NCBI GenBank assembly: GCA_900543305.1
Contig: UQQZ01000046.1
Location: 1 to 20,559, forward strand
DNA length: 20,559 nt
Source: an uncultured Oscillospiraceae bacterium
GTDB lineage: Bacteria > Bacillota > Clostridia > Oscillospirales > Acutalibacteraceae
Direction of reading: 5' to 3'
Shown here: piece after piece, positions 7,069 to 14,239 of the stretch
Numbering within the stretch: position 1 is the stretch's first letter
Layout: every line of letters starts with the position of its first letter
Translations under genes and position numbers: made by a program
The notes under the pieces: generated by a model
What the model was told of the DNA's origin: nothing
Databases searched by the model: none
The model's input: only the letters and a program-made list of their open reading frames with translations

Positions 7069-8190
7069 TTAGTGAAAAAGCTCGGCGGCCTTCTTCAAGG
7101 TCTCGATAATCTCAATGTGCTGGGGGCAATGGGCTTCGCAGTTGCCGCACTGGATGCAGTCCCCTGCCTTGCCGCCGTCCTTGGTGGCCTCCTCATAGGC
7201 CTTCTGGGAAGCGGGCAGGTTGTTGTACAGGGTCCGGTCGTTCATGGCCTTGAAGATGCCGGGAATGTTGATCTTCTGGGGACATCCGTCCACACAGTAT
7301 TTGCAGGCGGTGCAGGGAATGGTGGGCAGGCTGTTGAGGATATCCACCACCTTCTGGACCGTGGCCCGTTCCCCTTCGTCCAAAGGCTTGAAATCTTCCA
7401 TATAGGAAACGTTGTCGTTGAGCTGCTCTTCCGTGGACATGCCGGACAGCACCGTCAGGATTCCGTCCAGAGAGGCGCAGTACCGAATAGCCCAGGAGGC
7501 CACGGAACGGTCGGGAGCCGCCGCCTTGAACACTTCCTGCACCTGGGGAGGCATGATGGCCAAAGATCCGCCCCGCACCGGCTCCATGATGATCACGGGC
7601 TTGCCGTACTTCCGGGCCACTTCATAGCACTTCCGGGACTGGACGCTTTCGCTCTCCCAGTCCACATAGTTGATTTGCAGCTGGACAAACTCCATCTCCG
7701 GGTGAGCCTTCAAAATGTTTTCCAAAGCCTCGGCAGTGTCGTGGAAGGAGAAACCGATATGCTTGGCACGGCCTTCCGCCTTCAGCCGCTTCATAAAGTC
7801 CCAGGCGCCCAGCTCGTCCGCTTTCTGAACCCGCTCGGTGCTCATGGCGTGGAGCAGGTAGAAATCGTAGTACTCCAGGCCGGCCCGGTCCAGGGATTCC
7901 TGGAACACCTTCTCCATCTCGGAGGGATCCTTCAAATCCCACAGAGGCAGCTTGGTAGCGCACTGGAAGCTGTCACGGGGATAACGGTCCACCACAGCTT
8001 CTTTCAAAGCCACTTCGGACTTGCCGCCGATGTACACGTAAGCGGTGTCAAAATAGGTGAAGCCCTTTGCCATAAAGGTATCCACCATTTTCTTGGTCTG
8101 CTCCATATCAATTTCGTCGCCGTTCATGGGGAGACGCATCAAGCCAAAGCCCAGCTTTTTAATGCTCTCGCCCAGATATTTTTCTGCCAT
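7069..8190 (-). CDS. Aldo/keto reductase with C-terminal 2x[4Fe-4S] ferredoxin domain
   Basis: This 373-aa protein pairs an aldo/keto reductase (beta/alpha)8 domain (about 1-280) with a ferredoxin-like tail. The catalytic tetrad is visible: Asp48 and Tyr53 in FDTAYVYIGGKSE, Lys80 in ATKLP and His114 in FYLLHA. The tail has two CxxCxxCxxxCP clusters (Cys293/296/299/303 and Cys345/348/351/355), expected to hold two [4Fe-4S] clusters. Such fusions are common in anaerobic Firmicutes; their substrates are mostly unknown. It is probably cytosolic, with ferredoxin-like electron transfer as an inferred option. The start at 8190 was chosen because GGGAGG lies 10 bases before it; two ATGs further upstream overlap or crowd that site. 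It has its own promoter and terminator, so it looks monocistronic. Confidence 0.92.
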   Translation of the reverse strand: MAEKYLGESIKKLGFGLMRLPMNGDEIDMEQTKKMVDTFMAKGFTYFDTAYVYIGGKSEVALKEAVVDRYPRDSFQCATKLPLWDLKDPSEMEKVFQESLDRAGLEYYDFYLLHAMSTERVQKADELGAWDFMKRLKAEGRAKHIGFSFHDTAEALENILKAHPEMEFVQLQINYVDWESESVQSRKCYEVARKYGKPVIIMEPVRGGSLAIMPPQVQEVFKAAAPDRSVASWAIRYCASLDGILTVLSGMSTEEQLNDNVSYMEDFKPLDEGERATVQKVVDILNSLPTIPCTACKYCVDGCPQKINIPGIFKAMNDRTLYNNLPASQKAYEEATKDGGKAGDCIQCGNCEAHCPQHIEIIETLKKAAELFH

Positions 8191-8250
8191 TTCTTTCATT
8201 CCTCCCAAACCCCGCAGGGTGTTTTCCGCGATTTCGCGTCATTGTGCTCT

Positions 8251-8281
8251 ATTATAAAACTTCAAGGGGACTTCAAGTCAA
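8251..8281 (-). promoter_or_regulatory. Promoter and possible operator of the aldo/keto reductase gene
   Basis: On the minus strand TTGACT (8276-8281) precedes a perfect TATAAT (8251-8256) with a long 19-base spacer. The spacer holds two direct copies of ACTTCAAG (plus strand 8259-8266 and 8270-8277), 11 bp apart, i.e. on the same DNA face. The long spacer and repeats suggest a regulated promoter. Confidence 0.6.
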
Positions 8282-8288
8282 GTGTTTT

Positions 8289-8681
8289 TTACCGGGGCCG
8301 AAGCATCTCAAACCCGGGAAGATTCCGCAGCAACGTGAAAATCAGCCCTACCGCCACCAGAACGCCCAGACCGACCTGGATCCACCGGCGCTTCCACAAG
8401 GGCCGTTTCTCCCAAACATAACAGATTCCCTCTCCCAAACAGTAGACCCCCACCAGGGGCAAGGCGATGAACAGGTACGGGTTCTGACGGAAAGCTCCCC
8501 ACAAGTTTCCTCTCAGAAACTCTTCGATCATCCGGCTGCCTCCGCAGCCCCCGCAATACAGTCCTGTGGTCTGCAAAATCACACAGGGGGGGCGCACCAG
8601 CAGGAAGGCTACAAAGGCCCCCAACAGAATCCCCCAAACCAAAACCACCTGCAAAAGCCTTTTTTTCCTTTCCCGATTCAC
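8289..8681 (-). CDS. DUF2752 small membrane protein
   Basis: This 130-aa protein has three hydrophobic segments (about 11-31, 67-89 and 101-120 from the GTG start). Its central stretch CVILQTTGLYCGGCGGSRM, followed by LRGNLWGAFRQNPYLF, is the hallmark of DUF2752: a cysteine, then TG, then a CxGCG-type motif and GN/FxxNP. The family's function is unknown; the conserved cysteines may bind metal or form disulfides. The GTG at 8681 was chosen because AGGAGG stands 6 bases before it, and because a longer reading frame to 8765 would be translated through the degV terminator hairpin. No clear promoter of its own was seen, so it may depend on read-through from degV. The aldo/keto reductase downstream has its own promoter. 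Confidence 0.82.
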   Translation of the reverse strand: MNRERKKRLLQVVLVWGILLGAFVAFLLVRPPCVILQTTGLYCGGCGGSRMIEEFLRGNLWGAFRQNPYLFIALPLVGVYCLGEGICYVWEKRPLWKRRWIQVGLGVLVAVGLIFTLLRNLPGFEMLRPR

Positions 8682-8709
8682 CGCGCACCTCCTGTTCCCC
8701 GGATCCGAG

Positions 8710-8753
8710 AAAAATGAAAGGAGCGCCGCAAAACACTTCTGCTGCGGCACTCC
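8710..8753 (-). terminator. Terminator after degV
   Basis: GGAGTGCCGCA and TGCGGCGCTCC pair on the minus strand with a 12-base loop, followed by TTTCATTTTT. It sits about 60 bases after the DegV stop and about 30 bases before the GTG of the DUF2752 gene. Confidence 0.8.
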
Positions 8754-8813
8754 CCTGGCCCCCACGGTTCTCCCGTCAGGGCCAAACCCGCGGCCGTGTT
8801 CCGGCGGCCCCGG

Positions 8814-9650
8814 TTACTTTTTAATGTATGCCAGCCCCACAGCCCCGGGGCCCGTGTGGGTTCCCACAATGCTGCCAATGGAAGAAACATGGACTTCCCG
8901 CTTTTTCAGCAAGTCTCCCAAGAAATCTTGGAAAGCCTCACAGGTTTCCGGCACGTTGGCATTGCCCACCGTCACGCAGTAATCCCCGGAAATGGGCTCC
9001 TTTTCCACCAGTTTCCGGATGGCTCCGAAAGCCGCTTTCTTGCCGCGGGCTTTGCCCACCACCTCTACCAACCCGTCTTTCAGGGTGATGATGGGGCAGA
9101 TGCCCAGGATGCTGGCCACCAGAGCGCTGGTGGCGGAAAGACGGCCCCCCATTTTCAGGTACTTCAAATCGTCGATCATGGCGAACAGCCGAATACGGGG
9201 AATGATCTCCTGAATCTTGTCCACGATCTCTTGACCGGAAAGACCTGCGTCCCGCATCTTCACTGCTTCTTCCACCAGAAGCCCCAGGGCAAAGGTCACG
9301 TTCTGGGTATCCGGCAGCAAAATGTTTTCGGCCCCCAGAATGTTCTTGGCCACCCGGGCAGATTGGAGGGTACCGCTCATCTTGGAGGAAATAAACAGGC
9401 AGACCACATCGTCGCCGCTTTCCTGATAGGGCTTGAAAATCTTCTCAAAAGAAGCCGGGGTGATCTGGGCCGTTTTGGGAAGCTCCTGGGCCGCCGCCAG
9501 CTTCTCGTAAAATTCCTCGTTGGAAATGTCCAGGTTGGCCCGGTAGCTCTCCTCCCCGAAATTCACAGTGATGGGAAGCATCTCCACACCCAGCTCCTGA
9601 CACCGCTTGGGGCTGATATCGCAGGAACTGTCGGTTAAAATCTTTACCAT
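8814..9650 (-). CDS. DegV family fatty-acid-binding protein
   Basis: This 278-aa protein is full length for DegV. The start MVKILTDSSCDISPK contains the conserved DSSCD loop; LPITVNFGEESY, TAQITPASF and FISSKMSGTLQSA follow in the usual order, then LKYLKMGGRLSATSALVASILGICPII, a family signature, and GTHTGPGAVGLAYIKK at the C terminus. DegV proteins bind a fatty acid in a central pocket; relatives (FakB) present it to the fatty-acid kinase FakA for phosphorylation. Whether this copy works with a kinase cannot be told here, as no fakA is in the window. An AAGGAG/AAAGG region precedes the ATG. A promoter at 9709-9737 and a terminator at 8710-8753 frame it as its own unit, with possible read-through to DUF2752. 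Confidence 0.93.
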   Translation of the reverse strand: MVKILTDSSCDISPKRCQELGVEMLPITVNFGEESYRANLDISNEEFYEKLAAAQELPKTAQITPASFEKIFKPYQESGDDVVCLFISSKMSGTLQSARVAKNILGAENILLPDTQNVTFALGLLVEEAVKMRDAGLSGQEIVDKIQEIIPRIRLFAMIDDLKYLKMGGRLSATSALVASILGICPIITLKDGLVEVVGKARGKKAAFGAIRKLVEKEPISGDYCVTVGNANVPETCEAFQDFLGDLLKKREVHVSSIGSIVGTHTGPGAVGLAYIKK

Positions 9651-9708
9651 GACTCTCTACCTTTCTCCTTGCATCTTGTGGGAGGCATCCCACCGGAAAT
9701 TTTTTATC

Positions 9709-9737
9709 ATTGTACCATAATCCCCCTTTTCACGCAA
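9709..9737 (-). promoter_or_regulatory. Promoter of degV
   Basis: On the minus strand TTGCGT (9732-9737) and TACAAT (9709-9714) are separated by 17 bases. The predicted start near 9702 gives a leader of about 50 bases. Confidence 0.6.
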
Positions 9738-9814
9738 GAGTCTCCCCGGCTCCAGGGCAAACCCGAAATTTCCTCCAAGTTCCCCAAAAGCGCGCTTCCT
9801 CGTTTCCCCGGGGT

Positions 9815-9854
9815 TCAAAAGATCAGGGGCCGTTGCCCTGTGCAACAGCCCCTG
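9815..9854 (-). terminator. Terminator of the GH130 gene
   Basis: On the minus strand CAGGGGCTGTTGC pairs with GCAACGGCCCCTG (one G-T pair) and is followed by a short T-rich stretch (ATCTTTTG). It begins 18 bases after the stop codon. The T-run is modest, so termination may be incomplete. Confidence 0.75.
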
Positions 9855-9871
9855 TGGGAATTTCATGGGAA

Positions 9872-10873
9872 TTACTTGTTTTCCTGATCCCCTACGTCCA
9901 TGGGATATTTCCGCATGTAGGAGAGCAGTTCGTCCACGGTGGTGAAGGCCAAGCCCGTGACAGTGTCCGCGGCGCCGTAGTAGATGGTGATCCGGCCGGT
10001 CTCCGGGTCAGTGAGAGTGGCGCAGGGGAAGGTCACGTTGGGCACGTCGCCGGTGAGCTCATACTGCACCTCGGGTCCGAACACATAGAAGTTGCCCCGC
10101 TCTTTCACGATCCAGGGACGGTCCAGATCCAGCAGCGCCACGCCAAAGCGGTACACAAAACCGTTGCAGGAATTGAGCACTCCGTGATAGATCAGCAGCC
10201 AGCCTTCGTCGGTCTCAATGGGAGTGGGGCCAGGGCCCACTTTCTTGGACTGCCAGCCATCGGCGGTGCCGAACACAAACCGGTGCTTGCCCCAGTAGGT
10301 CAGGTCGGGGCTTTCGCTGAAGAAGATATCGCCGAAGGGAGTGTGGCCCGTGTCGCTGGGACGGCTGACCATGGCGAATTTGCCGTTGATCTTCCGGGGG
10401 AACAGCACGCCATTCCGGTTGTAGGGCAGGAACGCGTTCTCCAGCTGGTAGAACTTCTTGAAATCGTAAGTATAGCCGATGCCGATGGTGGGACCATGGT
10501 AGCCGTTGCACCAGGTGATGTAATACCGGTCCTCGATGAAGCACACCCGGGGATCATACCGGTATTCCTTGCGGATTACATCCTTCTCCCCTTCGAAGAC
10601 AATGGGCTCGTGGTTGATCTCCCAATGAATGCCGTCCTGGGAGAAACCGGCGAAGATGTCCATCTCTACGCCCCGGTTGTCACAACGGAACACGCCGGCA
10701 TAGGCATCGCCGAAGGTGACCACGGCAGAGTTGAAGACGCTGTTGGAGGTGGGGATGGCGTCCCGCTGAATGATGGGATTGCCGTCATAGCGCCACACAG
10801 GCTTCTGGTAGCCCTCGGGCTTGTCCTGCCAGGGCATGTTGGGCAGGGCGGGCCTGCCGATAATTTTAGCCAT
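9872..10873 (-). CDS. GH130 beta-mannoside phosphorylase
   Basis: This 333-aa protein has the five-bladed beta-propeller layout of GH130. These enzymes phosphorolyse beta-1,4-mannosyl linkages (mannooligosaccharides or mannosyl-glucose/GlcNAc), releasing mannose 1-phosphate. Key features: RYDGNPII at 28-35, FNSAVVTFGDAYAGVFR at 47-63, YRYDPRVCFIEDRYYITW at 104-121 with Asp107 as the likely general acid, GVLFPRKINGKFAMVSRP at 155-172, GPGPTPIETDEGWLLIYHGV at 213-232 and a late TIYYGAADT. No signal peptide is visible, so it probably acts in the cytoplasm on imported mannosides. The length suggests the mannooligosaccharide-type subfamily, but exact substrate is uncertain. GGAAGGAGT precedes the ATG. 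It is divergent from a GT2/flippase pair and no transporter or other mannan gene is next to it. Confidence 0.92.
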   Translation of the reverse strand: MAKIIGRPALPNMPWQDKPEGYQKPVWRYDGNPIIQRDAIPTSNSVFNSAVVTFGDAYAGVFRCDNRGVEMDIFAGFSQDGIHWEINHEPIVFEGEKDVIRKEYRYDPRVCFIEDRYYITWCNGYHGPTIGIGYTYDFKKFYQLENAFLPYNRNGVLFPRKINGKFAMVSRPSDTGHTPFGDIFFSESPDLTYWGKHRFVFGTADGWQSKKVGPGPTPIETDEGWLLIYHGVLNSCNGFVYRFGVALLDLDRPWIVKERGNFYVFGPEVQYELTGDVPNVTFPCATLTDPETGRITIYYGAADTVTGLAFTTVDELLSYMRKYPMDVGDQENK

Positions 10874-10945
10874 ACTGCAAACTCCTTCCTTAACTGTTTA
10901 AATTCCGTTCCAAGGTGTCGGCGTCTCAGCGCCGTCCTTGCCCCT

Positions 10946-10974
10946 ATTATAACAACCCCCGGGAAGAAAGGGAA
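10946..10974 (-). promoter_or_regulatory. Promoter of the GH130 gene
   Basis: A perfect TATAAT is present on the minus strand (10946-10951). The -35 region 17 bases upstream reads TTCCCT, a poor match, so activation by a regulator is possible. The predicted start near 10939 leaves a leader of about 65 bases. Confidence 0.55.
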
Positions 10975-11063
10975 GGGTTAAATCCCCTTTTTCCAAAATT
11001 CTCCCCCTTTTCGGCCCTGGCCCCATTCTCGCGAATCCTTCCTTTTTCTGGGTTTCCCAGGGA

Positions 11064-11095
11064 AATTTGCAAATTCTTCCCACAGCGTGTATAAT
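11064..11095 (+). promoter_or_regulatory. Promoter of the GT2/flippase pair with overlapping palindrome
   Basis: TTGCAA (11067-11072) and TATAAT (11090-11095) are 17 bases apart, a strong sigma-A-type promoter. The -35 box is the centre of a perfect 12-bp palindrome, AATTTGCAAATT (11064-11075), which could be a repressor site. Confidence 0.78.
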
Positions 11096-11107
11096 AAGGA
11101 AACCATT

Positions 11108-11127
11108 GATCAAAGGTCACTTTGATC
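11108..11127 (+). other. Perfect inverted repeat at the start of the GT2 leader
   Basis: GATCAAAG and CTTTGATC form an 8-bp perfect stem with a 4-base loop (GTCA). It begins a few bases after the predicted transcription start. It could be an operator or a 5'-end RNA hairpin; there is no T-run, so it is not a terminator. Confidence 0.6.
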
Positions 11128-11174
11128 CCCATGAAAATCCGCCGGTGTTCCGGCTGGGAAAGAAGGTTTTTTCT

Positions 11175-12158
11175 ATGCCAAAAGCCACGGTGGTGGTGCC
11201 TGTCTACAACGTGGAAGGGTACCTGAAAAAATGTGTGGATTCCGTACTGGCTCAGACAGAGCCGGACTTTGAACTGCTGCTGGTGGACGACGGCTCCACC
11301 GATTCCAGCGGAGCCCTGTGCGACCAGCTGGCGAAAACCGATGGACGTATCCGGGTGATCCATCAGCAGAACCAGGGACTGGGCGGCGCCCGGAACACCG
11401 GGATCAAGGCAGCCACAGGGGATTGGATCCTTTTGGTGGACAGCGATGACTGGATCGAACCGGAAACCCTGGAGAAAACCATAGAGGCAGGTCTGCGGGA
11501 AGAAGCAGACCTTGTCATGTTTGCCTTCCGCTGGGTGGACGAGGCAGGCCAGACCCTGCAGGTATTTCGGGAAGACGCCCCCAAGGACCGGGGACTAACC
11601 CTCCGGGATCACCCGGAACTGCTGCTCTGCGCCCCCTCCGCCTGCTGCCGGCTCTACCGGCGGGAACTGCTTGCTCGGACGGGAATCCTGTTTCCGCCCC
11701 GGGTCTGGTACGAGGATATGCGCACCATTCCCAAACTGATGGCCGCCGCCCGTTCCATGGTATTTTTGGACTTTGTGGGATACAATTACCTGAACCGGGA
11801 AGGTTCCATTACCAAAAACCAGAATGCGGACCGGAACCGTGAGATTCTCCTGGCCTTCGATGACCTGCTGGGCTACTTCCGGGAACAGGGAATGTTTGAC
11901 CAATATCGCCAGGAGTTTTGCTATCTGACTCTGTTCCATGTGTACCTGACCGCCTCGGTGCGGGTATTGCTCATCGACAGGAAACATCCCCTGCTGGGAC
12001 AATTCCGCCGGTATCTGGAGGAACAGTTTCCCGACTACCGCCAGTGCAGTTACCTGTCTCGGCTTGGGTCCATGCGCAAGCTGCTTCTGACCCTTTTGAA
12101 CCTGCGCCAGTATGGGCTGATCGCACTGCTCTTTCATCTAAAAGGCCGCCTGAACTGA
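11175..12158 (+). CDS. GT2-family glycosyltransferase
   Basis: This 327-aa protein has an N-terminal GT-A domain. It starts MPKATVVVPVYNVEGYLKKC, followed by LLLVDDGSTDSSG at about 38-50, NQGLGGARNTGIKAATGDW at about 65-83 and LLVDSDDWIEPETL with the DxD-type metal/nucleotide site. These are the standard family-2 motifs for transferring a sugar from a nucleotide donor. A less conserved C-terminal half (about 200-327) probably sets acceptor specificity. It has no clear membrane anchor. The ATG at 11175 was chosen over an in-frame start 36 codons upstream because the latter would begin inside the promoter; AAGAAGG precedes the chosen ATG. It is followed after 11 bases by a flippase gene, which points to surface polysaccharide or glycan assembly. 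The sugar transferred is unknown. Confidence 0.92.
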   Translation: MPKATVVVPVYNVEGYLKKCVDSVLAQTEPDFELLLVDDGSTDSSGALCDQLAKTDGRIRVIHQQNQGLGGARNTGIKAATGDWILLVDSDDWIEPETLEKTIEAGLREEADLVMFAFRWVDEAGQTLQVFREDAPKDRGLTLRDHPELLLCAPSACCRLYRRELLARTGILFPPRVWYEDMRTIPKLMAAARSMVFLDFVGYNYLNREGSITKNQNADRNREILLAFDDLLGYFREQGMFDQYRQEFCYLTLFHVYLTASVRVLLIDRKHPLLGQFRRYLEEQFPDYRQCSYLSRLGSMRKLLLTLLNLRQYGLIALLFHLKGRLN

Positions 12159-12169
12159 AAGGAGACGCT

Positions 12170-13441
12170 ATGGACCTGAAACAGAAATGGAAGTCCCGCC
12201 GCCGGGGAAGCCTTTTGGAAAACACGGTAATGCTCTACATTCTCCAGTTCTCCAACATGGCTCTGGGGCTTTTGACCCAGGGATATCAGATGCGGGTGCT
12301 GGGTCTGGACCGAATCGGCGTGTTGGGCGCCGCCCAATATGCCACTAACTTTTTCCAGATTCTCATCGACTTTGGCTTTATCTATTCCGCTACCGCCAAG
12401 ATTTCCCGATTCCGGGAGGACAAGTCCTATCTTTCCAAAATCCTCACCTGTGTCATTCTCTCGAAAGCCTTGTTTATGGCCCTTTCTTTCCTGATCCTCT
12501 TCCTGTTTATCAGTCCCTCTCTGGCAGACCGGAGTCAGGTGCTGGTGTATTTCTTCTATCTGGTCTCCGTGTGCACCTACGCCTTGCTCCCCGACTTCAT
12601 GTACCGGGGGCTGGAACAGATGTCCACCATCACCATCCGTGCGGTGGCCATCAAGTTCTTCGCCACTTTGATGATCTTCGTCTTTGTCCATCAGCCCGAT
12701 GACTATTATCTGGTACCCCTTTTCACCGCCGTGGGCAATATCGGCGCCATTCTCTTTGTGTACTGGCATCTGTTCACCAAGGTGGGGGTCAAGTTCACCC
12801 GGGTCTCTCCCAAGGAAGTTTGGGTGGAGCTGAAAGATTCTTCCCAGTTCTTTCTTTCCAAAGTGGCCGCTTCCATCAACTCCAACTTAAACGGCATTCT
12901 CTTAAACGCCATGGCGGGAGCCACCGCCACCGGCCTGTACACCAACGCGGACAAAATTATCGGTGCTGCCCGAAGCGGCATGTCCCCCATTGCCGACAGT
13001 CTCTATCCCCACATGATGAAACACCGGAACTTTGGCCTCATCAAGAAAGCCATGCTGCTGGTTTACCCCATCATTCTGGTGGGCTGCGCCATTGTGTTTA
13101 TCTTTGCCGAACCCCTGCTGGTGCTCTGGCTGGGAGCGGAAGGCTCCAAAGTGGTGCTTCCCCTGCGGCTGCTGATCCCCGTGGCCGTGTTCTGCTTCCC
13201 CAACTATGTGCTGGGATATCCCACCTTGGGAGCCATGGGCTTGGCCAAATACGCCAATATCTCCGTGGTCTTCGGCACGGTGGTTTACCTGGCAGGGGCC
13301 GGCCTGATCTGGGCTCTGTGGGGAATCAATCTGGTGAACCTGTGCATTCTGACCTCTGTCACCGAGGGTTCCATCCTGCTGTTCCGTTTGGTGGTCATCC
13401 TCAAAAACCGCCACTTGATGCAGTCCCCTCCCCATTCCTGA
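12170..13441 (+). CDS. Wzx-type polysaccharide flippase
   Basis: This 423-aa polytopic membrane protein has about 12 hydrophobic segments and belongs to the oligosaccharide flippase family (RfbX/MATE-like, MOP superfamily). Family features are a positively charged N terminus (DLKQKWKSRRRGSLLENTVMLYILQF), the QGYQMRVLGLDRIGVLGAAQYATNFFQILIDFGF region and a central NSNLNGILLNAMAGATATGLYTNADKI. Flippases move undecaprenyl-linked oligosaccharide units to the outer face of the membrane. AAAGGAG stands 7 bases before the ATG, and the gene starts 11 bases after the GT2 stop, so the two are one operon. A terminator follows directly. No Wzy-type polymerase or chain-length regulator is nearby. It may export a lipid-linked glycan begun by the priming transferase at 5474-6904, but this is inference. 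Confidence 0.9.
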   Translation: MDLKQKWKSRRRGSLLENTVMLYILQFSNMALGLLTQGYQMRVLGLDRIGVLGAAQYATNFFQILIDFGFIYSATAKISRFREDKSYLSKILTCVILSKALFMALSFLILFLFISPSLADRSQVLVYFFYLVSVCTYALLPDFMYRGLEQMSTITIRAVAIKFFATLMIFVFVHQPDDYYLVPLFTAVGNIGAILFVYWHLFTKVGVKFTRVSPKEVWVELKDSSQFFLSKVAASINSNLNGILLNAMAGATATGLYTNADKIIGAARSGMSPIADSLYPHMMKHRNFGLIKKAMLLVYPIILVGCAIVFIFAEPLLVLWLGAEGSKVVLPLRLLIPVAVFCFPNYVLGYPTLGAMGLAKYANISVVFGTVVYLAGAGLIWALWGINLVNLCILTSVTEGSILLFRLVVILKNRHLMQSPPHS

Positions 13442-13450
13442 ATGATTTTT

Positions 13451-13507
13451 CGCCCGTCTCTGTGGGCACCCTGTTTTCAGGGACCACAGAGCGGGCGGAT
13501 TTTTTTC
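13451..13507 (+). terminator. Terminator of the GT2/flippase operon
   Basis: CGCCCGTCTCTGTGG pairs with CCACAGAGCGGGCG (one mismatch) across an 18-base loop that can form a small inner stem. A GATTTTTTT run follows. It starts 9 bases after the flippase stop codon. Confidence 0.92.
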
Positions 13508-13516
13508 GCTGCGCTC

Positions 13517-13545
13517 TTGCTAGGTTGCCTAAAAAACAGTATAAT
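13517..13545 (+). promoter_or_regulatory. Promoter of the DUF4364 gene
   Basis: TTGCTA (13517-13522) and TATAAT (13540-13545) are 17 bases apart. Transcription would start near 13552, about 45 bases before the ATG. Confidence 0.78.
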
Positions 13546-13596
13546 AAATCTAGTTCTTATGGCAGGTTTTCCTGGTTGGAAAGGAGCTATTTCTCT

Positions 13597-14187
13597 ATGA
13601 ATCGAGACGCCTTTACCGCCGGTGTGGAGCCAGGCGGTCTTTGGCATAAAAATGATATTCGCATTTTGCTTTGCTATATTTTGGCCAGCGTGGGAACACC
13701 TTTGTCCCGGCAGGACCTTACCCGTATTGTCCAGAAAAAAGGCCTGGCCAATTACTTTGAGGTGGAGGATGCTCTGGCCACCTTGGTCACCCAGGGCAAT
13801 GTAACCCTGGACGAAGAGGGCATCTGTTCCATCACCCCCACCGGTCTGGAAATTGCCAACAGTTTGGACGCCACTTTGCCCCTGTCCGTTCGGGACAAGG
13901 CACTGGAGGCCGCGGTTTCCATGTTGGCGGACGCCCGGTCCCAACGGGAAAACCGGGTAGATATTTTGGAAACGGATCGGGGATTTCAGGTGGAATGCCA
14001 CATCTCCGGGGGGAAAATGGACTTGATGTCCATCACCCTGTATGTACCCGATCGGGCCCAGGCAGAACTGGTAAAATCCCGGTTTCACCAGGACCCCGCC
14101 GGGGTGTACCGGATATTGCTGGCAGCCTTGACCGGGGACCGGTCTTTGGCCCGGGATTTATTTGAAGAGAAGGAGTCGGACTCGTAA
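13597..14187 (+). CDS. DUF4364 winged-helix-like protein
   Basis: This 196-aa protein has an N-terminal half that reads as a winged helix-turn-helix: NDIRILLCYILASVGTPLSRQDLTRIV, then NYFEVEDALATLVTQGNVTL and ITPTGLEIANSLDATLPLSVRDKAL. This matches DUF4364, a Clostridia-restricted family of presumed transcriptional regulators. The C-terminal half (about 105-185) is predicted alpha/beta and may bind a ligand or mediate dimerisation; its role is unknown. AAGGAG precedes the ATG at 13597. It has its own promoter. A dockerin-bearing membrane protein follows 52 bases later with no terminator between, so the two are probably co-transcribed. The regulatory target is not known. Confidence 0.88.
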   Translation: MNRDAFTAGVEPGGLWHKNDIRILLCYILASVGTPLSRQDLTRIVQKKGLANYFEVEDALATLVTQGNVTLDEEGICSITPTGLEIANSLDATLPLSVRDKALEAAVSMLADARSQRENRVDILETDRGFQVECHISGGKMDLMSITLYVPDRAQAELVKSRFHQDPAGVYRILLAALTGDRSLARDLFEEKESDS

Positions 14188-14239
14188 GCTTGGCTATGCC
14201 GGGGGAACCATTCGCCGGCAGGGGAAATGGGGAATCGAT

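Larger units (their letters stand above)
10874..11174. other. Divergent regulatory region between GH130 and the GT2 gene
   Basis: These 301 bases contain no gene. They hold a minus-strand promoter for GH130 (-10 TATAAT at 10946-10951), a pyrimidine-rich plus-strand stretch at about 10980-11060, the plus-strand promoter at 11067-11095, a 12-bp palindrome over its -35 box and an 8-bp inverted repeat just after the predicted transcription start. Confidence 0.7.

Noticed and set aside
8682..8765. N-terminal extension of the DUF2752 protein by 28 codons
   Set aside because: It would be translated from the degV terminator hairpin. The GTG at 8681 has an AGGAGG site and fits the family's length.
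12820..13596. Upstream extension of the DUF4364 frame through the flippase gene and terminator
   Set aside because: The extension overlaps a flippase gene with good evidence and crosses a strong terminator and the DUF4364 promoter. The ATG at 13597 has a good ribosome-binding site.
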